Assembly: GCA_038124905.1 (NCBI GenBank)
Contig: JAYPCW010000020.1
Coordinates: forward strand, 1 to 20,966
Origin: ATZT02 sp038124905
GTDB lineage: Bacteria; Actinomycetota; Actinomycetes; S36-B12; UBA5976
DNA: 20,966 nt
Reading direction: 5' to 3'
The stretch's first letter is position 1; each line of letters opens with the position of its first letter. Below are positions 7,022 through 14,828 of this stretch, piece by piece. A model generated the notes under the pieces. That model made no database searches. It was not told the DNA's origin and saw only the letters and a list, made by a program, of their open reading frames with translations. The position numbers and the translations under genes are program-made.

Positions 7022-7387
7022 ATGGCTAGAGTAAAAAGAGCTGTTAACGCCCACAAAAAGCGTAGAAGTATTTTAGAAGAGGCTTCTGGCTATCGTGGAC
7101 AAAGATCTCGTCTGTATCGCAAAGCAAAAGAACAAGTGCTTCACTCAAAAGTTTATGCTTTTAATGACCGACGAGAAAACAAAGGTAATTTCAGAAGATT
7201 ATGGATTACCCGTATTAATGCTGCGGCCAGAGAAAACGGAATTACTTACAATAGATTGATTCAGGGCCTTAAAGCGGCAGAGATTGAAGTTGATCGCAGA
7301 ATATTAAGTGATTTAGCGGTCAATGATCCAGAAGCCTTCAAGAATCTAGTAGTGGTAGCACAGAAGGCTATCGGCTCAGCGGTTTAA
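7022..7387 (+). CDS. rplT: 50S ribosomal protein bL20
   Basis: This 121-residue bL20 is needed for early 50S assembly through 23S rRNA binding. It begins MARVKRAVNAHKKRRSILEEASGYRGQRSRLYRKAKEQVLHSKVYAFNDRR, the long basic N-terminal helix that penetrates the rRNA. The globular part follows, with WITRINAAARENGITYNRLIQGLKAAEIEVDRRILSDLAV. The ribosome-binding site AGAGGAAG lies about 6 bases before the ATG. In E. coli and Bacillus, L20 represses its own operon by binding the mRNA leader, which makes the structured stretch at 6113-6235 the natural place to look for a similar loop. The TAA stop is one base before the next gene. Confidence 0.98.
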   Translation: MARVKRAVNAHKKRRSILEEASGYRGQRSRLYRKAKEQVLHSKVYAFNDRRENKGNFRRLWITRINAAARENGITYNRLIQGLKAAEIEVDRRILSDLAVNDPEAFKNLVVVAQKAIGSAV

Positions 7388-7388
7388 A

Positions 7389-8171
7389 TTGAAGAATGTA
7401 GCTCAAGCGGAGTTATCTGATAATTCCGCTTTGGTTCAAAAACTACGAAAATTAACCCAAAAGAAACATAGAAAAAGTTTAGGCGAGTTTTTGATAGAAG
7501 GCCCCTCCTTACTAGATGAGGGACTAAAAGCCAATTGGGTTACTGAAATCTTTTACAATAAAAAATTTAACGATCATGAACAATTGCTCGAAAAAGCCGC
7601 TTCACTAGGAATCAAAGCTTATCAAATATCTGAAAAAAGTTTAAAAAAAGTTACGGACACTTCGAACCCGAGTGGAATTATCGCTGTAGCAAAAAAGGTA
7701 TTTAAAGATTTTTCTGGGGAATCGACTGGAAAATTGGCTCAAGTTATCTACTTAGATGAAGTTCAAGATCCTGGAAATGCAGGAACAATAGTTCGAGGCG
7801 CGGCAGCTTTTGGGTTTGACGCTGTAGTTTTTTCAAAGGATTCGGTTGATCCAACTAATTTAAAATGTGTTCGAGCTAGCGCCGGAGGTATTTTTAAAAT
7901 CCCGATTTATTTTAATGAAGATCTTGAGAAATTTTCCAAGTGGGATTTTGAGATATTTATAGCGGACGCCAATGGCTATGAGGATTTGCCAAAGGTGCAA
8001 TTAAAAGATAAGCAAGTTTGGGTATTCTCAAATGAAGCTCGAGGAGTGCGAAGTGGCTATGACTTTAAAACTGTGAGAATCCCCATAAAGCATGACACTG
8101 AAAGCCTAAATGTGGCACAAGCGGCTTCCGTCTTAATGTTTCACGTTAGCAATAAGATAACCAGCAAATAG
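7389..8171 (+). CDS. SpoU/TrmH-family RNA 2'-O-methyltransferase
   Basis: This 260-residue SPOUT-class methyltransferase carries an N-terminal substrate-binding domain (residues ~15-110, KLRKLTQKKHRKSLGEFLIEGPSLLDEGL, resembling an L30e-like domain). The C-terminal trefoil-knot domain contains motif 1, DPGNAGTIVRGAAAFGFDAVVF, with the conserved Asn and Arg; motif 2, WVFSNEARGV; and motif 3, IPIKHDTESLNVAQAASVLMFH. These are the SAM-binding and catalytic motifs of 2'-O-ribose methylation. The target (23S rRNA or a tRNA) cannot be read from sequence alone, so I give no symbol. It starts with TTG at 7389, one base after rplT and without a clear ribosome-binding site; no nearer in-frame ATG would keep the N-domain. 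A SpoU gene between rplT and pheS is the usual actinobacterial arrangement. Confidence 0.9.
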   Translation: MKNVAQAELSDNSALVQKLRKLTQKKHRKSLGEFLIEGPSLLDEGLKANWVTEIFYNKKFNDHEQLLEKAASLGIKAYQISEKSLKKVTDTSNPSGIIAVAKKVFKDFSGESTGKLAQVIYLDEVQDPGNAGTIVRGAAAFGFDAVVFSKDSVDPTNLKCVRASAGGIFKIPIYFNEDLEKFSKWDFEIFIADANGYEDLPKVQLKDKQVWVFSNEARGVRSGYDFKTVRIPIKHDTESLNVAQAASVLMFHVSNKITSK

Positions 8172-8184
8172 CGAAGAGAGCGAA

Positions 8185-9300
8185 ATGTCTGCCCCAAACT
8201 CTGATTACGACCCAGTTCAAGTTGAAGCCTTGAGCGAGAAAGAGGTCAATAAGGCAATAGAAAAAGCTTTAAAAGACATTTCTGCGGCAAAGAATCTAGA
8301 AGAATTGAAGATCGCGAAGATAAATCATTTAGGAGACAAGTCGCCAATTGCTTTAGCAAATCGTGAAATAGGTAGCCTCCCTCCCGAGGCAAAGGCGATT
8401 GCTGGAAAACGCGTTGCAAGTGCTCGATCGCAAATAAGTGAATCTTTTAATAAATCGCAAAAATTCCTAGAAATTGAGCATGAAAATAAAATTCTTATTT
8501 CACAAAAAGAAGATTTGACTAAAGTCTTAGCTAGTCCCGATGTCTCTTTGGTAAACATTGGATCGCGGCACCCCTTATCGCAAATCGCTGAAATTATGAG
8601 CGATGTGTTCATCGCTATGGGTTACGAGGTTGCAGAAGGTCCTGAAGTCGAGGCCGAATGGTACAACTTTGATTCACTTAATATTTCTGCAAGCCATCCT
8701 TCAAGAAGCGCGCAAGATACTTTCTATCTCGAAAGTATGGATTCGGGGAAGGTTTTACGCACGCAAACATCTCCAGTTCAGATGCGAGCCATGCTCACGC
8801 GCGATCTACCGATTTATGTTGTGGCCCCTGGTCGCGTCTATCGCAAAGACGAATTGGATGCGACTCACACCCCAGTTTTTAATCAAATTGAAGGATTAGC
8901 TATCGACAAAGGTCTTTCAATGGCCGACTTAAAAGGAACCTTAGATCATTTTGCAACTTCTTTGTTTGGCTCAGGTGTTGTCACTAGATTTAGACCCAGC
9001 TTTTTCCCTTTCACAGAACCTAGCGCTGAACTTGACGTTCAATGCTTTGTTTGTAAAGACAAATTCAATCCAGAATGTAAAACTTGCAAAGGAACTGGAT
9101 GGATTGAGTGGGGCGGTTGCGGAATGGTTAATCCAAAAGTATTGCAAACTGCAGGTATCGATACCACGCAATACAGCGGCTTCGCCTTCGGAATGGGACT
9201 AGAAAGAACTTTAATGTTTAAATACTCAATTACTGATATGAGAGATATTGTTGAAGGAGACATTAGGTTTTCAAAGCAGTTTGGCAGTGTGCTCAGATGA
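8185..9300 (+). CDS. pheS: phenylalanine--tRNA ligase alpha subunit
   Basis: This 371-residue catalytic subunit of the alpha2beta2 class II synthetase charges tRNA-Phe in the cytosol. The N-terminal ~100 residues form the tRNA-binding coiled-coil arm (KEVNKAIEKALKDISAAKNLEELKIAKINHLGDKSPI). The catalytic core has the motif 1 region SQIAEIMSDVFIAMGYEVAEGPEVE, motif 2 GRVYRKDELDATHTPVFNQIEG, FFPFTEPSAELDVQC for phenylalanine, and motif 3 FGMGLERTLMFKYSITDMRDI. Four cysteines in CFVC and CKTCKGTGW are typical of actinobacterial PheS and may bind a metal. The ATG is preceded by a weak purine-rich AGAGAG. Its stop overlaps pheT (ATGA), which should help keep the subunits in equal amounts. Confidence 0.97.
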   Translation: MSAPNSDYDPVQVEALSEKEVNKAIEKALKDISAAKNLEELKIAKINHLGDKSPIALANREIGSLPPEAKAIAGKRVASARSQISESFNKSQKFLEIEHENKILISQKEDLTKVLASPDVSLVNIGSRHPLSQIAEIMSDVFIAMGYEVAEGPEVEAEWYNFDSLNISASHPSRSAQDTFYLESMDSGKVLRTQTSPVQMRAMLTRDLPIYVVAPGRVYRKDELDATHTPVFNQIEGLAIDKGLSMADLKGTLDHFATSLFGSGVVTRFRPSFFPFTEPSAELDVQCFVCKDKFNPECKTCKGTGWIEWGGCGMVNPKVLQTAGIDTTQYSGFAFGMGLERTLMFKYSITDMRDIVEGDIRFSKQFGSVLR

Positions 9301-11759
9301 GAGTTCCAGTTTCTTGGCTTAGAGAATTCGTTAAACTAGGGCCGCAAGTTACCGATGCTCAAATTCAAGAGGCATTTGTCTCTTTGGGTTTTGAGGTGGA
9401 GAGCGTAATAATTCACGGATCGGTTACAGGCGAGCTGCTGACTGGTGAAGTTGTTGAAATCAAACATTTAGATCAATTCAAAAAACCAATCCGTTACTGC
9501 AAGGTCAAGATTGGGTCGCAAACTCGCGGAATTGTATGCGGTGCTACCAATTTTTCTGAAGGCGACAAAGTAGTTGTGGCTATGCCCGGAGCCGTTTTGC
9601 CGGGAAACTTTGAAATCGCTGTCAGGAAAACTTACGACCACCTATCTGAAGGCATGATTTGTTCCGAACGCGAATTGGGTATTAGCGATTCACATGAAGG
9701 AATTTTAGTTTTAAATAAATCGGTAAATGTGGGTAGTGATGCCAAGAAAATACTTGGCTTAGGGGAAACTGTCTTCGAACTCTCTGTATTACCTGATCGT
9801 GGATACGCCTTAAGTATGCGGGGAATTGCTCGAGAAGTTGCCGCCTATTTCAATAAAAAATACCAAGATCCAATTACAAGATATAAGAAGATTAAACCCA
9901 CACGCTCCGGCGTGAATGGCAAAATTTTAGCAAACAAGAAAGTCGCGAATTTTTCATTAGTTACGCTTTCTGGAGTTAACCCAAATGCAAGTACTCCGGA
10001 GTTTATAAAGCATCGCTTAAATCAAATGGGAATGAGATCAATCTCATTACCGGTGGACGTAACGAACTATGTGATGTTAGAGCTAGGGCAGCCGCTGCAT
10101 GCGTTTGATAAAAAGTCAGTCAAAGGAACAATCTCAGTTCGGTTAGCAAAAAAAGGCGAGAAGATCAAAACTTTAGACAATCAGGTGAGAGTCCTAATGG
10201 ATACGGATTTGGTTATTAGTGATTCACAAAAAGCTATTTCGATAGCAGGAATTATGGGTGGGGCGAATAGTGAGATATCAGAAAAAACCCGAGAAATAGT
10301 CATTGAGGCAGCTACTTTTGATGCAGCGACGATAAGCCATACCGCTAGGCGCTTAGGACTAACTAGCGAAGCAAGTAAAAGATTTGAGCGAAGCACCGAT
10401 CCGAACTTGCCTGAATATGCCGCAAAAAGAGCAGCACAACTACTTGTGGAATTTGGTGGAGGAAAGATTGTCGGAGCTAAATACAAGAAGTCGCCGCTAC
10501 CTGCAAAGCGAATACGTCTTAAATTTGAACAAGTTTATGCAGTTACGGGAATAGCAATTAAGCGAAGTGAAGTAATTAAGAATTTGAATAAAATCGGTAT
10601 TAAAACTCTAGAGGGCGAGGCAGCACTTACTGCGGTAATACCTAGCTGGAGAAGCGATCTTGAGACACCTAATGATTTGATCGAAGAAATTCTCAGATTA
10701 CATGGCTATCAACACATAAAAGGTCGTCTTCCAAAGGCGCCGAGTGGCTTTGGTTTATCTAAAAAACAAAAAATTAAACGACAAATAACCCAGGTATTGG
10801 CGGCATCTGGATCTCACGAAATTCTTACCTATCCATTTATGGCGGAAGCTGATCTTATTAAATTGCAGATAGCAAGTAAGGATGATCGTTTTAAAATTAT
10901 TAAAATTTTTAACCCCTTAAGTGATGAAAAACCAGCCATGAGGACAACTTTGCTGCCTGGTTTGATGGAGGTTGCAATCCGTAATCTTTCAAGGGGAATA
11001 AATAATTTCTCAATTTTTGAAATTGGAAACGTCTTTCAAAATCATAAGAATTTTAAATCGATACCTAAAATTGGAGTCGGATTTCCACCGAAAAAATTGA
11101 CATTGAAAGAAATTGATTCCAGTCTCGCTTTAGAAAATCTTCATTTATCTTTGATTGCAGTAGGTCAAGCAATTGAAAGTGGTTGGTGGGGAGAAGGTCA
11201 CGATCACAGTGCTTCGAGTGTAGGTCAAATTCTAAAATCCTTATTCGATCAATTAGCCATTGAGATATCTTTCCAGGGAACTGGCGCTAATCCGTGGCAT
11301 CCAGGTCGTTCAACAAAGCTGCTTGCAGCGGGAGAAATTGTAGGTGAATTCGGTCAATTGCATCCAACTGTGGTAAACAACTTTGGATTAAATAAGGATG
11401 TATTTGGCTTTGAAATATCGCTAGCGAAGATTATTGGTTTGGCGGCTAGAGATCGTAAATACAGCGCGATCGGAAAGATGCCTTTTGCGATAGAGGATCT
11501 CGCATTAGTAGTGAATCAAGAGCAAAATGCGCTAGAAATTCAAGATGCCATCAAAAGAGCCGGTGGAAACCTCATGGAATCAGTAAATCTCTTTGACACA
11601 TTTACTGGTCAGCAAATTGGAGAAGGTAAGAAATCGCTTACTTTTAGGCTGCTGTTGAGGGCTGATGATCGAACTTTGACAAGTGAGGATTTAGGCCAAG
11701 TTAGAGAGCGAATCTTGCACAGGGTTAGCGAAGACTTTGGAGCGCAAGTAAGGACCTAA
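9297..11759 (+). CDS. pheT: phenylalanine--tRNA ligase beta subunit
   Basis: This is the 820-residue structural and editing subunit that pairs with PheS. Domains in order: MRVPVSWLREFV; an OB-fold tRNA-binding domain at about residues 44-150 (GIVCGATNFSEGDKVVVAMPGAVLPG); the B3/B4 editing domain at about 210-375 (SLPVDVTNYVMLELGQPLHAFD, SIAGIMGGANSEI, ASKRFERSTDP), which hydrolyses mischarged Tyr-tRNA-Phe; a B5 DNA-binding-like fold at about 405-480 (PSWRSDLETPNDLIEEILRLHGY); a pseudo-catalytic class II core; and an FDX-ACB anticodon domain over the last ~95 residues (MESVNLFDTFTGQQIGEGKKSLTFRL). The length is full and no domain is missing. It overlaps pheS by 4 bases and ends 26 bases before argC, where a new promoter is likely. 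Confidence 0.97.
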   Translation: MRVPVSWLREFVKLGPQVTDAQIQEAFVSLGFEVESVIIHGSVTGELLTGEVVEIKHLDQFKKPIRYCKVKIGSQTRGIVCGATNFSEGDKVVVAMPGAVLPGNFEIAVRKTYDHLSEGMICSERELGISDSHEGILVLNKSVNVGSDAKKILGLGETVFELSVLPDRGYALSMRGIAREVAAYFNKKYQDPITRYKKIKPTRSGVNGKILANKKVANFSLVTLSGVNPNASTPEFIKHRLNQMGMRSISLPVDVTNYVMLELGQPLHAFDKKSVKGTISVRLAKKGEKIKTLDNQVRVLMDTDLVISDSQKAISIAGIMGGANSEISEKTREIVIEAATFDAATISHTARRLGLTSEASKRFERSTDPNLPEYAAKRAAQLLVEFGGGKIVGAKYKKSPLPAKRIRLKFEQVYAVTGIAIKRSEVIKNLNKIGIKTLEGEAALTAVIPSWRSDLETPNDLIEEILRLHGYQHIKGRLPKAPSGFGLSKKQKIKRQITQVLAASGSHEILTYPFMAEADLIKLQIASKDDRFKIIKIFNPLSDEKPAMRTTLLPGLMEVAIRNLSRGINNFSIFEIGNVFQNHKNFKSIPKIGVGFPPKKLTLKEIDSSLALENLHLSLIAVGQAIESGWWGEGHDHSASSVGQILKSLFDQLAIEISFQGTGANPWHPGRSTKLLAAGEIVGEFGQLHPTVVNNFGLNKDVFGFEISLAKIIGLAARDRKYSAIGKMPFAIEDLALVVNQEQNALEIQDAIKRAGGNLMESVNLFDTFTGQQIGEGKKSLTFRLLLRADDRTLTSEDLGQVRERILHRVSEDFGAQVRT

Positions 11760-11777
11760 TATACGTATATGCGTATA
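11760..11777 (+). promoter_or_regulatory. near-perfect palindrome, candidate ArgR operator (ARG box)
   Basis: TATACGTATATGCGTATA is an 18-bp inverted repeat centred between 11768 and 11769. Only one base pair of the symmetry breaks (T11766 against G11771). It fills the pheT-argC gap and overlaps the -10 box, where bound protein would block RNA polymerase. ArgR is encoded in the same operon and ARG boxes are AT-rich palindromes of about this size, so ArgR is the natural candidate. No second copy was noticed near argG. Confidence 0.6.
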
Positions 11778-11779
11778 AT
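11774..11779 (+). promoter_or_regulatory. -10 box of the argC promoter (leaderless mRNA expected)
   Basis: TATAAT is a full consensus -10 hexamer, and its last base is 6 bases before the argC ATG at 11786. Initiation the usual 6-8 bases downstream would place the transcript start at or beside the A of the ATG, giving a leaderless mRNA. There is no Shine-Dalgarno in TTCTGCT, which agrees. The -35 match is poor: AGGACC at 17-bp spacing (11751-11756). Confidence 0.6.
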
Positions 11780-11785
11780 TCTGCT

Positions 11786-12808
11786 ATGAGAAAATCAGTG
11801 GCGGTTGTTGGAGCTTCTGGCTATAGCGGTGGAGAACTGGTCAGAATTTTGTTGGGCCACAGTGAATTTTCTCTGGATGCGGTTTTTGCCAACAGCGCAA
11901 AGGGTCAAAAACTCTCTTTTGTACATCCGCAATTTAACGGAAATCAAATTGAGTTTAAGGATGTTGCTGACCTAGGAATTAATGATTTTGATCTTGTCTT
12001 TCTAGCTTTACCCGCAGGTGTTAGTGGCATGTTATTGAAAGACAGAGAACTTAATAAAAAATATGTCGATTTGGGAGCCGATTTTCGTTTAATTGACAAG
12101 GAAGATTGGTTTAAATTTTACCCTGGTAAATATTCGGGTGCTTGGACTTACGGTTTACCTGAAGCTTCCAATCAAAAAAGTGCGATAACAAAATCCGACA
12201 AAGTTGCAAATCCCGGATGCTATGCAACTGCCGCGAGTTTAGGTTTGTTGCCGGCGGTTAAAGCAGGAGCCTTGAGTGATCATTTTGTCAATATTGTGGC
12301 AGCGTCCGGTACCACGGGAGCTGGAAAAAGCCTAAAAGCAAATCTGTTAAACAGTGAAGCAAATAATAATTTAAGTCCATATAAAGTCGGTGGAATTCAT
12401 CAACACATTCCAGAAATTGAACAAACACTAGGAATTGAATCGACTGATCCAATTAAAATTTCTTTTTTACCTATTCTTGCCCCGATGCCACGAGGAATTT
12501 TATTAACTGCTTCCTTTAAATCAGATTTGCCTGAAGACGAGATAAGAGATCTTTACGCGAGCTACTATAAAGGCTCCAAGTTCATTCAATTACTGGAAAA
12601 AGATGGTCTGCCCAATACTCGTTCTCTAATTGGCTCAAATAATGCCCATATAAGTGTAGTAAAAGATGCTCGAAACAACTTAGTGCAAACAATTGTTGCG
12701 ATAGATAATTTGGGTAAAGGTGCGGCAGGTCAAGCTATCCAAAATGCGAATTTAATGTTTAATTTTGAAGAAGATCATGGGCTAGCTAAATATGGAATTG
12801 GCTCATGA
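11786..12808 (+). CDS. argC: N-acetyl-gamma-glutamyl-phosphate reductase
   Basis: This 340-residue NADPH-dependent enzyme reduces N-acetylglutamyl phosphate to the semialdehyde, the third step of ornithine synthesis. The Rossmann loop is VVGASGYSGGELVRILL at the N-terminus. The catalytic cysteine is C145 in VANPGCYATAASL, followed by the substrate-loop sequences SGTTGAGKSL and GGIHQHIPEIEQTLG. AAGQAIQNANLMF near the C-terminus is the usual closing helix. The length is normal for the ArgC type 1 family. The ATG at 11786 gives the standard start. It is the first gene of the arginine operon and probably the first codon of its mRNA, given the -10 box 6 bases upstream. It overlaps argJ by 4 bases (ATGA). 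Confidence 0.97.
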   Translation: MRKSVAVVGASGYSGGELVRILLGHSEFSLDAVFANSAKGQKLSFVHPQFNGNQIEFKDVADLGINDFDLVFLALPAGVSGMLLKDRELNKKYVDLGADFRLIDKEDWFKFYPGKYSGAWTYGLPEASNQKSAITKSDKVANPGCYATAASLGLLPAVKAGALSDHFVNIVAASGTTGAGKSLKANLLNSEANNNLSPYKVGGIHQHIPEIEQTLGIESTDPIKISFLPILAPMPRGILLTASFKSDLPEDEIRDLYASYYKGSKFIQLLEKDGLPNTRSLIGSNNAHISVVKDARNNLVQTIVAIDNLGKGAAGQAIQNANLMFNFEEDHGLAKYGIGS

Positions 12809-13953
12809 CTATTTGCACGCCTGAGGGGTTCATTGCTGGCACGGCTTCGGCAGCATTAAGAAGTGACGGTAGTGACGATCTTGCGGTAGTAATAAATGAA
12901 GGCCCCAAATGGGCTGCTGCTGCAGTATTTACAAAAAATAAAGTCAAAGCGGCTCCTGTTCTCTGGTCTGAGCAAGCCATTAAATCTGGTTTATGTAGAG
13001 CTGTGGTTTTAAACTCCGGAGGAGCTAACGCGTGTACCGGCGCTCAAGGTTTTGAAGTAGCTCATAAAACTGCCGAACATCTTGCCCAAAAGTTAGAAGT
13101 CGGAGCTATAGAAATACAAGTTTGCTCAACTGGCTTGATCGGAAAACAACTTGACATTTCAAAATTAATGCCAGCAATAGATCAAGCGGTAGAAAGTGCC
13201 TCTAAGGAAAGCGGCGAAGCTGCTGCTTGGGCAATATTGACCACAGACACTTACGCAAAAATGGAAGTAATTCAAAGACCTAACTACTCTCTAGCGGGAA
13301 TGATTAAAGGCGCAGGGATGCTAGCTCCAGACCTTGCCACGATGCTTTGCGTGATCACTACCGATGCAGAGCTAACGAGTGAAGAATTGAATCAGACACT
13401 TACAGGCGCGGTAGAAAAAACCCTAAACCGGATTGATTCTGATGGTTGCACTTCAACAAATGACACAGTACTAATTATGAGTTCAGGCGCAAAAGGACGC
13501 TGCGATCTTAGAGAATTTGAAACAGATCTAAAAGTTCTTTTACACGAATTAGGTCAAAAATTAATTAATGACGCTGAAGGTAGTACGAAAACGATTGCCG
13601 TCACAGTTAAAAATTGCACAACTGAAGAAATGGCAACATCGGCTGCAAGGGCTGTGGCGAGAAATAATCTATTTAAAACTGCTATGTACGGTGCAGATCC
13701 AAATTGGGGTCGTATTTTGGCAGCGCTTGGCGTGATTGATTTTGACTTTGATCAATTTAAAGTTGATGTATATTTAAACGGATCCCTGGTATGCAAATCA
13801 GGTGAAACCTTTGAGGCTAATACTGATATTGATTTGACTGACCGAATGATCGAAGTGGTTATTGATTTCAACCAAGGTAATGCAACATCAACTGTTTGGA
13901 CTAATGATTTAAGTGAAAAATACGTTTATGAAAATTCGGCATACTCAACATGA
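12805..13953 (+). CDS. argJ: bifunctional ornithine acetyltransferase / N-acetylglutamate synthase
   Basis: This 382-residue protein is an N-terminal-nucleophile enzyme that transfers the acetyl group from N-acetylornithine to glutamate, recycling it and releasing ornithine. The precursor cleaves itself before the catalytic Thr. The motif here is GMLAPDLATMLCVITTDAEL, with the scissile bond between A178 and T179. GTASAALRSDGSDDLAV opens the alpha chain. Further signatures are SGGANACTGAQG (oxyanion region), STNDTVLIMSSG, and GADPNWGRILAALG in the beta chain. A cyclic pathway of this type does not strictly need argE, and argA may also be dispensable if ArgJ is bifunctional. The bifunctional label is by family convention and not proven by sequence. 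It overlaps argC and argB by 4 bases on each side. Confidence 0.96.
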   Translation: MTICTPEGFIAGTASAALRSDGSDDLAVVINEGPKWAAAAVFTKNKVKAAPVLWSEQAIKSGLCRAVVLNSGGANACTGAQGFEVAHKTAEHLAQKLEVGAIEIQVCSTGLIGKQLDISKLMPAIDQAVESASKESGEAAAWAILTTDTYAKMEVIQRPNYSLAGMIKGAGMLAPDLATMLCVITTDAELTSEELNQTLTGAVEKTLNRIDSDGCTSTNDTVLIMSSGAKGRCDLREFETDLKVLLHELGQKLINDAEGSTKTIAVTVKNCTTEEMATSAARAVARNNLFKTAMYGADPNWGRILAALGVIDFDFDQFKVDVYLNGSLVCKSGETFEANTDIDLTDRMIEVVIDFNQGNATSTVWTNDLSEKYVYENSAYST

Positions 13954-14828
13954 GCACTACGGAAATGGCACTCACTAAAGCAGCGGTACTGGCGCAAGCT
14001 TTACCTTGGTTATTGAAATTTAGAGATTCAATTTTAGTTATAAAATTTGGTGGCAATGCTATGACCGACGTTCGCTTGTTCAAGAGTTTTGCCGAAGACA
14101 TTACCTTTTTAAAATTGGCTGGGATTAATCCAGTGGTGGTGCATGGTGGTGGTCCTCAGATATCTGCGGCGTTAAAGCAGGCTGGAATTGAAACAAAATT
14201 CATTAAGGGACTTCGCCACACTGAGGCAAACGCGATCCGAATAATAAAAAACGTACTAGTTAACGAAATTCAATTCAACATAAAAAAGGCGATTAACGAA
14301 GTACATGAATGTGCTGTGGGTTTGAGTGGCGATGAGCGGGGACTGCTTAAAGCAACAAAAATAAATCAATTGGACGGTGAAGCGGTTGATTTGGGTTTAG
14401 TTGGTGAGATTGTCCAAGTAGACCCCTCCGCGGTCAAAGAAGTAATCGCGCTAGGAAAAGTGCCAGTCATTAGTACCTTGGCGGTAGATGAGCAAGGAAA
14501 CACCTTGAACGTAAATGCAGATTTTGCAGCAAGCGCCCTAGCTATCGCGCTACAGGCGCAAAAATTAGTGGTGCTCACCGATGTAATCGGATTAATGAGT
14601 AAGTATCCAGATCCAGACAGTTTAATTCCCCAAATCACCTTAAAGGACTTAAAAAAACTGTTACCAGATTTAGACGAAGGAATGAAGCCAAAAATGCAAT
14701 CGTGTTTCTGGGCTGTTGAAAGTGGCGTTCCCAGAGCACACGTTTTAGACGGTCGAATCGAACATGGCTTAATGGTCGAAATATTTACTGACCAAGGGGC
14801 CGGAACCATGGTAATTCAAGATGAGTGA
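13950..14828 (+). CDS. argB: acetylglutamate kinase
   Basis: This 292-residue amino-acid-kinase-fold protein phosphorylates N-acetylglutamate. It is commonly the arginine-feedback step in organisms with a cyclic pathway. Signatures are the N-terminal helix KAAVLAQALPWLLKFRDSI, found in arginine-sensitive hexameric forms; VIKFGGNAM (ATP-site Lys); VVHGGGPQI with the substrate glycines; NVNADFAASALAIALQAQKLVVLTDV; and KMQSCFWAVESGVPRAHVLDG near the C-terminus. The N-terminal extension implies allosteric arginine sensitivity, which is inference from the family. The ATG at 13950 overlaps the argJ stop (ATGA). An in-frame ATG at 13965 is possible, but neither start has a Shine-Dalgarno and coupling favours the first. 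The 3' end overlaps argD by 8 bases. Confidence 0.96.
   Translation: MSTTEMALTKAAVLAQALPWLLKFRDSILVIKFGGNAMTDVRLFKSFAEDITFLKLAGINPVVVHGGGPQISAALKQAGIETKFIKGLRHTEANAIRIIKNVLVNEIQFNIKKAINEVHECAVGLSGDERGLLKATKINQLDGEAVDLGLVGEIVQVDPSAVKEVIALGKVPVISTLAVDEQGNTLNVNADFAASALAIALQAQKLVVLTDVIGLMSKYPDPDSLIPQITLKDLKKLLPDLDEGMKPKMQSCFWAVESGVPRAHVLDGRIEHGLMVEIFTDQGAGTMVIQDE

Noticed and set aside
8603..8899. Second + strand frame within pheS
   Set aside because: It is out of frame with a clear PheS protein. The translation shows no domain and it lacks a ribosome-binding site.
14366..14809. Open frame of 147 codons on the minus strand inside argB
   Set aside because: It lies entirely antisense to argB, whose protein is strongly conserved. 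The translation is Ser/Thr/Pro-rich with no recognisable domain, as expected for a shadow frame.
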